Below, piece after piece: positions 26,137-32,994 of a stretch of DNA of 37,959 nucleotides (positions are counted from its first letter, which is position 1; every line of letters begins with the position of its first letter). The translations under genes and the position numbers were made by a program. The stretch is from DAOTTW01 sp034437615 (lineage in GTDB: Bacteria > Chloroflexota > Anaerolineae > Aggregatilineales > Phototrophicaceae), in contig DAOTTW010000051.1 of the NCBI GenBank assembly GCA_034437615.1, positions 1 through 37,959 of the forward strand. Direction: 5' to 3'. Below the pieces are notes generated by a model. It ran no database searches and was not told the origin of the DNA. It worked only from the letters and a program-made list of their open reading frames with translations.

Positions 26137-26166
26137 GAAAAGCCCCTGCAAAGCAGGGGCTTTTTT
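26137..26166 (+). terminator. Intrinsic terminator of the tRNA operon
   Basis: AGCCCCTGC (26141-26149), loop AAA, GCAGGGGCT (26153-26161), then a run of T to 26166. A perfect 9-pair GC-rich stem, extendable by A-T pairs, is a textbook Rho-independent terminator. Confidence 0.93.
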
Positions 26167-26169
26167 GAT

Positions 26170-26185
26170 TCAATGAATTCATTGA
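26170..26185. promoter_or_regulatory. 16-base perfect palindrome
   Basis: TCAATGAATTCATTGA, symmetric over all 16 bases, lies between the tRNA terminator and the promoter of the recombinase-like gene. It has the form of an operator for a dimeric regulator. No partner is identified. Confidence 0.4.
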
Positions 26186-26268
26186 GCAAGAGCTGAAATC
26201 CGATGGGGCGTGGACAGGCAAACTGGTCTATCCCTACAGGACGCCGGATAATCGCACACAACACGCCT

Positions 26269-26297
26269 TTGAAACCCCTCCCGACTTCTGCTATGCT
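26269..26297 (+). promoter_or_regulatory. Promoter for the second recombinase-like gene
   Basis: TTGAAA (26269-26274), a 17-base spacer and TATGCT (26292-26297) with an extended TGC. Predicted start near 26304, about 60 bases before ATG 26363. Confidence 0.55.
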
Positions 26298-26362
26298 GAT
26301 TTTCATTGAGATCTGCTGCAAACAGTGCTTCTGAAATAAGTTTTTATACACGAGGTGCCCTT

Positions 26363-27316
26363 ATGTCGAACCGTCAACTGCCGCTATTCCCGGAGGAACC
26401 GACATCATCGGGCGAAATCAGCGCCGAAACGCCGCTTAATGTCACGCTGGATTTTTTCGCGGATTATCTGCGCCGCGAAGGGAAATCCGAGCATACGGTG
26501 AAGGCCTTCATGGGCGATATGCGGCTCCTGGCCGAGCGCACCAGCGACGAAATGCCCGTTGGGGAATACACCACAGCCAAGCTGAACGACTACCTGCGCT
26601 GGATGGAGAGCGTGCGCGGTGTGCCCTGTAGCCGCAAGACCTACGCACGCCGTGTGACCACGCTCAAGGTGTATTTCAAGTGGCTGCACAGCGAGAAGGC
26701 TATCCCACACGACCCCGCAAAGGCGATCTTACAGCGTTCCGGCCCTGCGCCCTTATCGAAGGCGCTGACAGAACGTGAGGTCCAAGCCGCCATCGACGCC
26801 GCACGCAGCATGAAACGCGGTGAGGACCAGGATTATCGGCCAGAGTTGCTGTTTCGTCTGCTGCTGGATACAGGCACCAAAAAAGGCGAAACCGGACGCC
26901 TCACGCCAGCCGATGTCATCCGCGACCCACAACAGCCGCATGTCTACATCCGGCATAAGGCCAAAGACATCTACAAAGAGCGCCGCATCAACGTCTCGCC
27001 GGACTGGTTGCTGCTGCTGGATTTATACATGGAACAGTACAAGCCGAAGGACAGGATTTTCAACTGCACCACACGCAATCTGGAATACATCCTGACGGAC
27101 GTGGGCAAGCTAGCAGGCATCGAATACAAGCTGTCGTTTGAGATTATGCGCTGGACGACGGCAGTGCGTGACTTCCGGGCAGGTAAGGAAGAAGACGACA
27201 TCCGCGATAAGCTCGGCCTGAGCAAAACAAGCTGGTACGAGACAGGCAACAAGATTCGGCGCTTGGCGGCACGCCAACTCGAGCAGGAATTAGACGCTGC
27301 CGACACAGATCATTAG
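26363..27316 (+). CDS. Tyrosine-recombinase-like protein with degenerate active site
   Basis: A 317-residue protein. Residues about 25-110 match the SAM-like core-binding domain (TLDFFADYLRREGKSEHTVKAF starts it, with YFKWLHSEKAIPHDPA ending it). The C-terminal half keeps the fold pattern but not the chemistry. Box I Arg is Lys (TGTKKGET, about residue 173); the HxLRH motif reads FEIMRW, with His replaced by Glu260 and Arg263 kept; LGH is LGL; and the Tyr sits at +6 (SWYETG) rather than +9. It is probably a DNA-binding protein without standard recombinase activity. ATG 26363 has GAGG eight bases upstream. It follows two tRNA genes, a usual integration neighbourhood, but no att duplication or phage genes were found. 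Confidence 0.75.
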   Translation: MSNRQLPLFPEEPTSSGEISAETPLNVTLDFFADYLRREGKSEHTVKAFMGDMRLLAERTSDEMPVGEYTTAKLNDYLRWMESVRGVPCSRKTYARRVTTLKVYFKWLHSEKAIPHDPAKAILQRSGPAPLSKALTEREVQAAIDAARSMKRGEDQDYRPELLFRLLLDTGTKKGETGRLTPADVIRDPQQPHVYIRHKAKDIYKERRINVSPDWLLLLDLYMEQYKPKDRIFNCTTRNLEYILTDVGKLAGIEYKLSFEIMRWTTAVRDFRAGKEEDDIRDKLGLSKTSWYETGNKIRRLAARQLEQELDAADTDH

Positions 27317-27410
27317 CGCCGTTTTGCTTTGTGAAATATGCAGCAATCACCGCCATCTCGCAGTATAATGTGGCGTACTTAATCACACCGACATACCAGC
27401 GAGGTCGTAC

Positions 27411-27914
27411 ATGTCAACGCCACAAGATACCAGCAATTCAAGTAGTAACGGCATTATCCCGATGCTCGTCATCGTCGGCGCAGTCGTCGTGCTGATGCTG
27501 CTGCTTTTTCCGGGTGCGACCACCCAACAAGACGCGGCCAGGGGCACATCTGAACTGACTGCCGAGGTCACTGAAGCGGCAGAGGCAACACCAGAAATTA
27601 CAGCAGAGGTGACGCCAGAGCCAGAAACAACACCAGAAACGCAAGCCGAGGCCACTGAAGTAGTCACCGAGTCGACGTTTACAGCAGAGGTGACGCCAGA
27701 GCCAGAACCAGCAACAGAAATCACGCCGGGGGCTGAAGCCGACGAAGACCCCACACCGACGCCTGCTAGCGGCTTCTTTGAGGTCGGCGGCGAAATCACG
27801 CCAGAAGCCGAGACAACCGCAGAAATCACCGCAGCGGCGGAAGCGGCAGAAACGACGCAAGAGGCAGAAGAAACCCCGTCCGGCTTTTTCATCGTGACGC
27901 CCACAGGCGACTAA
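27411..27914 (+). CDS. Single-pass membrane protein with Thr/Pro/Glu-rich repeat tail
   Basis: A 167-residue protein. A short polar N terminus is followed by one transmembrane helix (about 15-34, ending in LLLLFPG), then a long acidic low-complexity tail of EVTPEPET-like units. The tail also contains SGFF twice (SGFFEVGG and, near the C terminus, SGFFIVTP). It would project outside the cell as a stalk or spacer. No enzymatic domain is visible and no family is recognised. GAGG precedes the ATG; TATAAT at 27364-27369 may be its -10. Confidence 0.7.
   Translation: MSTPQDTSNSSSNGIIPMLVIVGAVVVLMLLLFPGATTQQDAARGTSELTAEVTEAAEATPEITAEVTPEPETTPETQAEATEVVTESTFTAEVTPEPEPATEITPGAEADEDPTPTPASGFFEVGGEITPEAETTAEITAAAEAAETTQEAEETPSGFFIVTPTGD
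27600..27707 (+). repeat. 27-base direct repeat inside the Thr/Pro/Glu-rich gene
   Basis: The same 27 bases, beginning ACAGCAGAGGTGACGCC, occur at 27600-27626 and at 27681-27707, 81 bases apart and in frame. They encode TAEVTPEPE twice. Confidence 0.85.
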
Positions 27915-27950
27915 CACCCTATCCAATTGGTTTTGATAACACCATCGTGG

Positions 27951-27970
27951 GGGTTTGGTGCGCCAGACCC
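27951..27970. terminator. Stem-loop between convergent genes
   Basis: GGGTTTGG (27951-27958), loop TGCG, CCAGACCC (27963-27970). An 8-pair stem with one T-G pair, between the Thr/Pro/Glu-rich gene and the end of the methyltransferase gene. There is no T run on either strand, so termination is only a guess. The remaining bases to 28072 are AT-rich with no gene seen. Confidence 0.35.
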
Positions 27971-28072
27971 TTACCAAAATCCATCTTGTTTATGATAATA
28001 CAATACTGGCTAAAAATATACATCTATATCGTGAGGTAGATTATTTCTGCCTACTGCATCTACAGTTACAGA

Positions 28073-29299
28073 TCAATACACGCGCAGCAACAAGCCCTTC
28101 AGATACGCGCCTTCAGGGAAGCTCAGCGCCACCGGATGATCGTCGCCGGGGCCGAGATGCTGCACGATCTGCGCCTGTCGCCCACTATCCGCCAATGCAC
28201 CGAACACGATCTTCTGAAATAGATCCGCGCTGACCGCCCCCGAACACGAAAACGTCAGTAAATAGCCACCCGGCTTAATCAGCTTGAAGGCGTTCAGGTT
28301 CAGGTCTTTATAGCCACGCGATGCGCGGTCAATTTGCCGTTTGTTGTGCGCGAATTTTGGCGGGTCTAGGATGACGAGGTCGTGCTGTGCGCCGTCTTTC
28401 ACCGCATCATGCAGGTAATCAAACGCATCAGCTTGAACGAACTCCGCAGAGGCGACACGGTCCACCAGCGCGTAATTCTGCTCAGCCAATTCCAGAAAGT
28501 AACGCGACGAATCCACATTGATGACATGACAGGGCAGCGCCAAACCGAAGCCACCTGTGTAGCTGAATAGATTCAGCACACTCGCATCAGGCCCGGTGAT
28601 CTGCTGCTGCGTCACAAAATCCAGTAGCCTATCCTGATTACCAAGCTGGTCGAGATAGTAGCCGGTTTTGTGGCCCTGCATGATGTCCACAGTGCGGACA
28701 AGTTGCCCCTGTGTATCTCGCATGTAGATAAATTGCGGCGGTTCCTCGCCCCACAAGACGCCTGTCGCTTCATCCAGGCCTTCACGTTTGCGGGCGTCTA
28801 CATCGCTGCGCTCATAGATGCTCTCGACGGGCATATCCAGCGCATACAGCACATCAACCAGCCTTTCGGCCAGCGCGTGCTTATGTTGGTCGATGTACAG
28901 CGTCAATGCTTGCAGCACCAGCACATTCCCATAGCGATCCACAATTAAACCAGGCAGAAAATCGTTTTCCGCGTTGATGAGGCGATAGCCATAGGGTTCT
29001 ACTTGTGTTTTCTGTCGCTGATTATGTGACATACGCGCTACGATGGTCCGTTCAAGCATCCGACGCCACCAGGTATCATCAATTGCTTCGTCCTGCCACG
29101 TCAGCACGCGCACCTGTATCTGTGATTTTGGGTTCCAGTAGCCCCGCGCCAGGAAATTGCCGTTGTGATCCTGCACGCTGACAATTTCGCCCGGTGTCGC
29201 GCTTTCAGCGTTGGCAATCGCACCGGAAAATATCCAGGGATGTTGGTTACGGATCGGCTTTTCTCGTCCTTTGTGTATCGTGATAGTGCCTTGTGTCAT
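28073..29299 (-). CDS. rlmI: Class I rRNA methyltransferase, RlmI-like
   Basis: A 408-residue protein with an N-terminal PUA-type RNA-binding domain (about 1-75, HPWIFSGAIANAES...GEIVSV). A linker beta domain follows with VDRYGN, then a SAM-binding Rossmann domain with VDIMQGHKTGYYLDQ, the Gly-rich loop VLNLFSYTGGFGL and the catalytic DLVILDPPKF. A late FSCSG holds the Cys typical of 5-methylcytosine RNA enzymes. E. coli RlmI makes m5C1962 in 23S rRNA; the same target is inferred, not shown. Last gene of the minus-strand operon, eight bases after the acetyltransferase gene. Confidence 0.88.
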   Translation of the reverse strand: MTQGTITIHKGREKPIRNQHPWIFSGAIANAESATPGEIVSVQDHNGNFLARGYWNPKSQIQVRVLTWQDEAIDDTWWRRMLERTIVARMSHNQRQKTQVEPYGYRLINAENDFLPGLIVDRYGNVLVLQALTLYIDQHKHALAERLVDVLYALDMPVESIYERSDVDARKREGLDEATGVLWGEEPPQFIYMRDTQGQLVRTVDIMQGHKTGYYLDQLGNQDRLLDFVTQQQITGPDASVLNLFSYTGGFGLALPCHVINVDSSRYFLELAEQNYALVDRVASAEFVQADAFDYLHDAVKDGAQHDLVILDPPKFAHNKRQIDRASRGYKDLNLNAFKLIKPGGYLLTFSCSGAVSADLFQKIVFGALADSGRQAQIVQHLGPGDDHPVALSFPEGAYLKGLLLRVY

Positions 29300-29307
29300 C
29301 TGGGCAT

Positions 29308-29850
29308 CTATTCCACGTTGAGCTTATACACAAGCTCACCCTCTTCGACTTCGCCCGTATCCTCGAAGCCAAGCGCCTCGTAAAGCTTCTTCGCAGCTTG
29401 ATTTTCCGGCACAAAGCTAATGAAAACGTCGTCAATATCGCGGTTATCGCGCAAATCTTCCAGCACGATTTCCATTGCCGCCGTAGCGTAACCTTTGCGT
29501 TGGTGCGCTTTGTCGATCATCAGGCGTGCAATGAATGCCTCGCGGTCGTCGTAGTCCTCCGTCCACATGGTGAAGCCGACGAGCGTATCTACTCGTGCGT
29601 CTGTATCGTCGTCATCTGCGTCATTATCGTCTGCGTCATTATCATCTGCGTCTGTGTCTGTCTCTTGTGCTTCTGCATCGCTGCGCAGATAAATGCCGCG
29701 CATCTCGTCCTCATCATAGAGGGCTTGCAGGATGCTGTACCAATTCGGCGCGACGAACTTCTCTTGACCGTCGGCCAATTCCAGGTCGGTGATGTCCTGC
29801 CAGTTATCCGCATCGACAGGTTTCAGGATGATATTAGGTTTGTCGCTCAT
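29308..29850 (-). CDS. GNAT family N-acetyltransferase with Asp-rich insertion
   Basis: A 180-residue protein. The acetyl-CoA-binding motif A is IARLMIDKAHQRKGYATAAM (R/Q-x-x-G-x-A loop) and motif B is NQAAKKLYEALGF, both normal; it resembles spermidine-acetyltransferase-like GNATs. Between beta strands 2 and 3 (residues 63-84) lies a tract almost wholly of Asp, Asn, Thr and Ala, encoded by 15-base tandem repeats. The family's usual loop is only a few residues there. The acceptor is unknown. It sits between ligA and rlmI with gaps of 36 and 8 bases, so it is co-transcribed. Confidence 0.85.
   Translation of the reverse strand: MSDKPNIILKPVDADNWQDITDLELADGQEKFVAPNWYSILQALYDEDEMRGIYLRSDAEAQETDTDADDNDADDNDADDDDTDARVDTLVGFTMWTEDYDDREAFIARLMIDKAHQRKGYATAAMEIVLEDLRDNRDIDDVFISFVPENQAAKKLYEALGFEDTGEVEEGELVYKLNVE
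29615..29659 (-). repeat. 15-base tandem repeat encoding DADDN units
   Basis: Three adjacent 15-base units (plus-strand TCTGCGTCATTATCG, the third diverged in its second half). They are in frame with the acetyltransferase gene and give DADDN-type repeats. Such arrays change length easily by slippage. Confidence 0.8.
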
Positions 29851-29886
29851 TGTGTCGCTTTCTATCAGATTTTGCGTGATGTTTAT

Positions 29887-32190
29887 TTATGCGCCAATCA
29901 TGCCGCGTAAATCGTCTTCGCTCAATATCGCAATACCCAGATTGCTTGCTTTGTCTGCCTTGCTGCCGGGTGAATCGCCCACGACGACGTAATCCGTCTT
30001 TTTGCTGACGCTACCCGTCACCTTGCCGCCATGCGCTTCGATCAACGCCTGGATATCGTCACGCGGCACGCTCATCGTCCCGGTAATCACAAATTTCTTA
30101 TCTGCTAATGCATCGCTGACCTGCTCTTTCGTGTCGCCCTGCATTCGCACACCTGCGGCAGCCATCTTATCGAGCAATTCCCGGTGAAAATCATCCGCGA
30201 ACCAATCTACGATATTGCGCACAAGCACCGGACCGAGGCCATCAATCTGTACTAACGGACGCGCCGCGTCAATCAGCGGATAGAGTTCATCGGCTAGTTG
30301 CTGCGCATTCGGCATGTCGGCATCCTCACCCACAACTTCATACAGGGGCTTCAGCAGGCGCTCTAAGCGTTTGGGCAGATCATCCGGCTTGACATCCACA
30401 TAGCGCGGTGCCAGATCGAGTAAGGGTTGCTGCACGCGATGCCGTGCCCGTGCCACATCCGGCGCTTGGCCGAGTAGCGTTTCGCTGGTTTTGCTGAAGG
30501 CTTGCGCAGTGGCGATAAATGCGGCTTCGGCTGCGCGGATTTTCTGCGAGAGGTCGGCTAAAGCTGGGATGCTGTGAAAGTGGTCCGTCAGCAGGGTTGC
30601 GGCCACGCCGCCGATGCCATCGATACCCAACGCAGCAATGACAACAGGCAATGGGCGCTGTTTGGCCTGCTCAATCGCTGCCAGCAGATTTTGCACTTTC
30701 TTTTCTGCGAAGCCTTCCAGCCCGACGAGTTGCTTCGCTGGCAAACTGAAGATGTCGGCTTCGTCCTGCACCAGCTTTTCATCAATCAGGCTTCTGATCG
30801 TCTGTGGCCCCATGCCGTCGATGTCTAGCGCCTGCTTCGACACGAAAAATTCCAGGCTACGAAATACGCGCTCCGGGCATTTAGGGTTCGGGCAGTAAAG
30901 GTCAACGGCTCCGGCGGGACGCACCAGCTTTGTATTGCAGAACGGGCAGGTTTGCGGCGGCGTGACGATCTGTTCATCACCTGTGCGCCGATCCAGCACC
31001 GGGCCAATCACATACGGGATGACATCACCAGAGCGCTTAATCAGCACGGTATCGCCAACGCGCACATCAAGCTGTTCGATCAGGTCATAATTGTGCAGGC
31101 TGGCACTGGAAACAGTCACGCCACCCACGAAAACTGGGTCTAGCGCCGCGCCGGGCGTGACCTTGCCCGTGCGCCCGATATTCGCGCTGACATCTAGCAG
31201 CTTCGTTGCGGCCTGCTGCGATGCAAACTTGTAAGCAGTCGCGCCGCGTGGGTCTTTGCCGACAACACCGAGTTCGCGCCGTGCAGCCAGATCGTTGATT
31301 TTGACAACCAGCCCATCAATCTCATACGGTAGGCTATCACGCTTGGCCTGCCAGTCGTCCAGCACGCCGACGACACTCTCCAGATCCGTGTGCAAGCTGG
31401 CATCATGAATGACGTTAAAGCCCAACGCTTGCAGGTACGTCAGCATCCCCCACTCGCTATCGTCATCTAGTTCTAAACCTTCGCTGGCCACGACCTCGTA
31501 AATGAATGCAGTCAGCGGGCGCTTGGCTGTAATGCGCGAATCCTTCTGCTTGAGCGAACCGGATGCTGTGTTGCGGGCATTGACGTAGTTGGGCAAGCCC
31601 TCAGCAGCCTGTGTTTTGTTCAGCGCGGCAAAATCGTCTTTCAGGATCAGCACCTCACCACGCACCACCAGCAGCGGCGGCGCTTCGATGTCGCTATCCG
31701 TTTCAGGCAGGCGCAGTGGCACCGTGTTAATCGTGCGGACGTTAGGCGTCACATCGTCGCCAATCTCGCCGTTGCCCCGTGTCGCGGCGCGGGTCAGCAA
31801 GCCGTTCTCGTAGGTGATGACGATGGTCAGGCCGTCTAGCTTGGGTTCCAGCACATATTCAAAGCGCGTACCACTGGCCATCAGCTTCAGGTTGCGCTCT
31901 TCCCATTTGCGCAGTTCGTCCGCATCAAACGCATTCGATAGGCTGAGGATCGGCGCAGGATGCTCGACTTTCGGTAAATCTGCGCTGAGGTCGCTGCCGA
32001 CGCGCTGTGTAGGTGAATCGGGTGTGCGTAAATCAGGGTGCGCTGCTTCGATTTCGACCAACTCGCGGAACAGCCGATCATACTCGCTATCGCTGATGGT
32101 GGGGTCGCTGAGCACATAATAGCGATATTGATGCATCCGCAATGCGTCGCGCAGTTGGGCGGCGCGGCTTGTGATGTCTGTCGCTGTCAT
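29887..32190 (-). CDS. ligA: NAD-dependent DNA ligase with enlarged HhH region
   Basis: A 767-residue protein that seals nicks in DNA with NAD+. Domain Ia is at residues 1-65; the adenylation domain has the AMP-accepting Lys117 in EPKLDGL; then an OB fold; and a zinc finger from Cys415 (CPFCNTKL...LYCPNPKC). The helix-hairpin-helix region runs about 515-680, and a BRCT domain about 685-767 (KKFVITGTM...DYVVVGDSPGSKADKA). The usual length is near 670. The excess is a helical insertion of about 90 residues (about 548-644) between the third and fourth HhH motifs, where E. coli has a short connector. All catalytic elements are intact. Neighbouring PolX suggests work in gap repair as well as replication. 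Confidence 0.97.
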   Translation of the reverse strand: MTATDITSRAAQLRDALRMHQYRYYVLSDPTISDSEYDRLFRELVEIEAAHPDLRTPDSPTQRVGSDLSADLPKVEHPAPILSLSNAFDADELRKWEERNLKLMASGTRFEYVLEPKLDGLTIVITYENGLLTRAATRGNGEIGDDVTPNVRTINTVPLRLPETDSDIEAPPLLVVRGEVLILKDDFAALNKTQAAEGLPNYVNARNTASGSLKQKDSRITAKRPLTAFIYEVVASEGLELDDDSEWGMLTYLQALGFNVIHDASLHTDLESVVGVLDDWQAKRDSLPYEIDGLVVKINDLAARRELGVVGKDPRGATAYKFASQQAATKLLDVSANIGRTGKVTPGAALDPVFVGGVTVSSASLHNYDLIEQLDVRVGDTVLIKRSGDVIPYVIGPVLDRRTGDEQIVTPPQTCPFCNTKLVRPAGAVDLYCPNPKCPERVFRSLEFFVSKQALDIDGMGPQTIRSLIDEKLVQDEADIFSLPAKQLVGLEGFAEKKVQNLLAAIEQAKQRPLPVVIAALGIDGIGGVAATLLTDHFHSIPALADLSQKIRAAEAAFIATAQAFSKTSETLLGQAPDVARARHRVQQPLLDLAPRYVDVKPDDLPKRLERLLKPLYEVVGEDADMPNAQQLADELYPLIDAARPLVQIDGLGPVLVRNIVDWFADDFHRELLDKMAAAGVRMQGDTKEQVSDALADKKFVITGTMSVPRDDIQALIEAHGGKVTGSVSKKTDYVVVGDSPGSKADKASNLGIAILSEDDLRGMIGA

Positions 32191-32205
32191 AGGGATATTT
32201 GACCT

Positions 32206-32952
32206 TTAATTCGCGGGCCGAGAAACAGCTAGCAGATAATTTGAAGCGGCCCAACCGTTTTGGCTGGCGTCGGCTGGATTCTCGATGCGCCACCACGTAA
32301 AACCGTCTGCCTGTTGCGGGCCATCGACCACCGTAAATAGCCGACGCTCTGCCGCCCGAAAGACGACCTCTGAACCGATGGTTCCGGGACGGCTGCGCAC
32401 GTTCAGCATATTGCGCCCGACGTTATCCACGCTGACCGTCGCGCCGATAAGAATGCGCATCGGCGTGGGCGTGAAATCCGGCGGCAGCAGGGTCGGCCCA
32501 GACAGCACAAGCGGCTGTGCTGTGTTCTGGTTTGGTGCGCGTGTATCCGCAGGCCGCAATGTCGGCACAATCACCTGTGGCTGGCTGTTGAGCAGGGTCG
32601 GCGGTGCGGTGACGATGCGCACGATGGCCGTCGCATTGTCTGCGGGTGGATTGCCACCAAAAGCGACAATCGCGCCGACAATACCGACGGTCACGATGAA
32701 CACGCCCATTAGCATCAGCAACATCGACCAGCACGGCAGATACAGGGGGCCACGTTGCGCGTTAGTAGGCTTGCGCCGCGTCTGGCCTTGCATGGGCTGC
32801 ACATGCCGCATTCGAATGCTTGGTGGCGGCGGTTGCGGCGTCCCCGGATGCGAGGCTGGGCGTTGCTGATTAGGTGACGTAACGCCGGGGTTGGTTGTCA
32901 CAGGTTGTTGATCGGGTGGATCGTTCTCATGGCCTGCAAAACGATTCGTCAT
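32206..32952 (-). CDS. Single-pass membrane protein with extracellular SH3b domain
   Basis: A 248-residue protein. The cytosolic N-terminal part (about 1-70) is Pro/Gln-rich and basic (PPPPSIRMRH, TRRKPTNAQRG). One transmembrane helix follows (about 75-99), then a Thr/Pro-rich linker. A bacterial SH3-type domain lies at about 180-242, with LNVRSRPGT at its start and WWRIENP...GWAASNYL at its end. Such domains often bind peptidoglycan or cell-wall peptides. It lies between polX (42-base gap) and ligA (15-base gap) in the operon, a surprising place for an envelope protein. Function unknown. Confidence 0.8.
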   Translation of the reverse strand: MTNRFAGHENDPPDQQPVTTNPGVTSPNQQRPASHPGTPQPPPPSIRMRHVQPMQGQTRRKPTNAQRGPLYLPCWSMLLMLMGVFIVTVGIVGAIVAFGGNPPADNATAIVRIVTAPPTLLNSQPQVIVPTLRPADTRAPNQNTAQPLVLSGPTLLPPDFTPTPMRILIGATVSVDNVGRNMLNVRSRPGTIGSEVVFRAAERRLFTVVDGPQQADGFTWWRIENPADASQNGWAASNYLLAVSRPAN

Positions 32953-32994
32953 AGCGTCATCTCGGTTGCATCATCATGTCAGGCGTATTGTAAC

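Noticed and set aside
26103..26351. An 82-codon minus-strand open frame after the second tRNA
   Set aside because: It starts within the promoter region of the recombinase-like gene and runs through the tRNA terminator; no family features.
29293..29910. A 205-codon plus-strand open frame over the acetyltransferase
   Set aside because: Cys/Val/Ile runs come from the antisense of the Asp repeat; no real domain.
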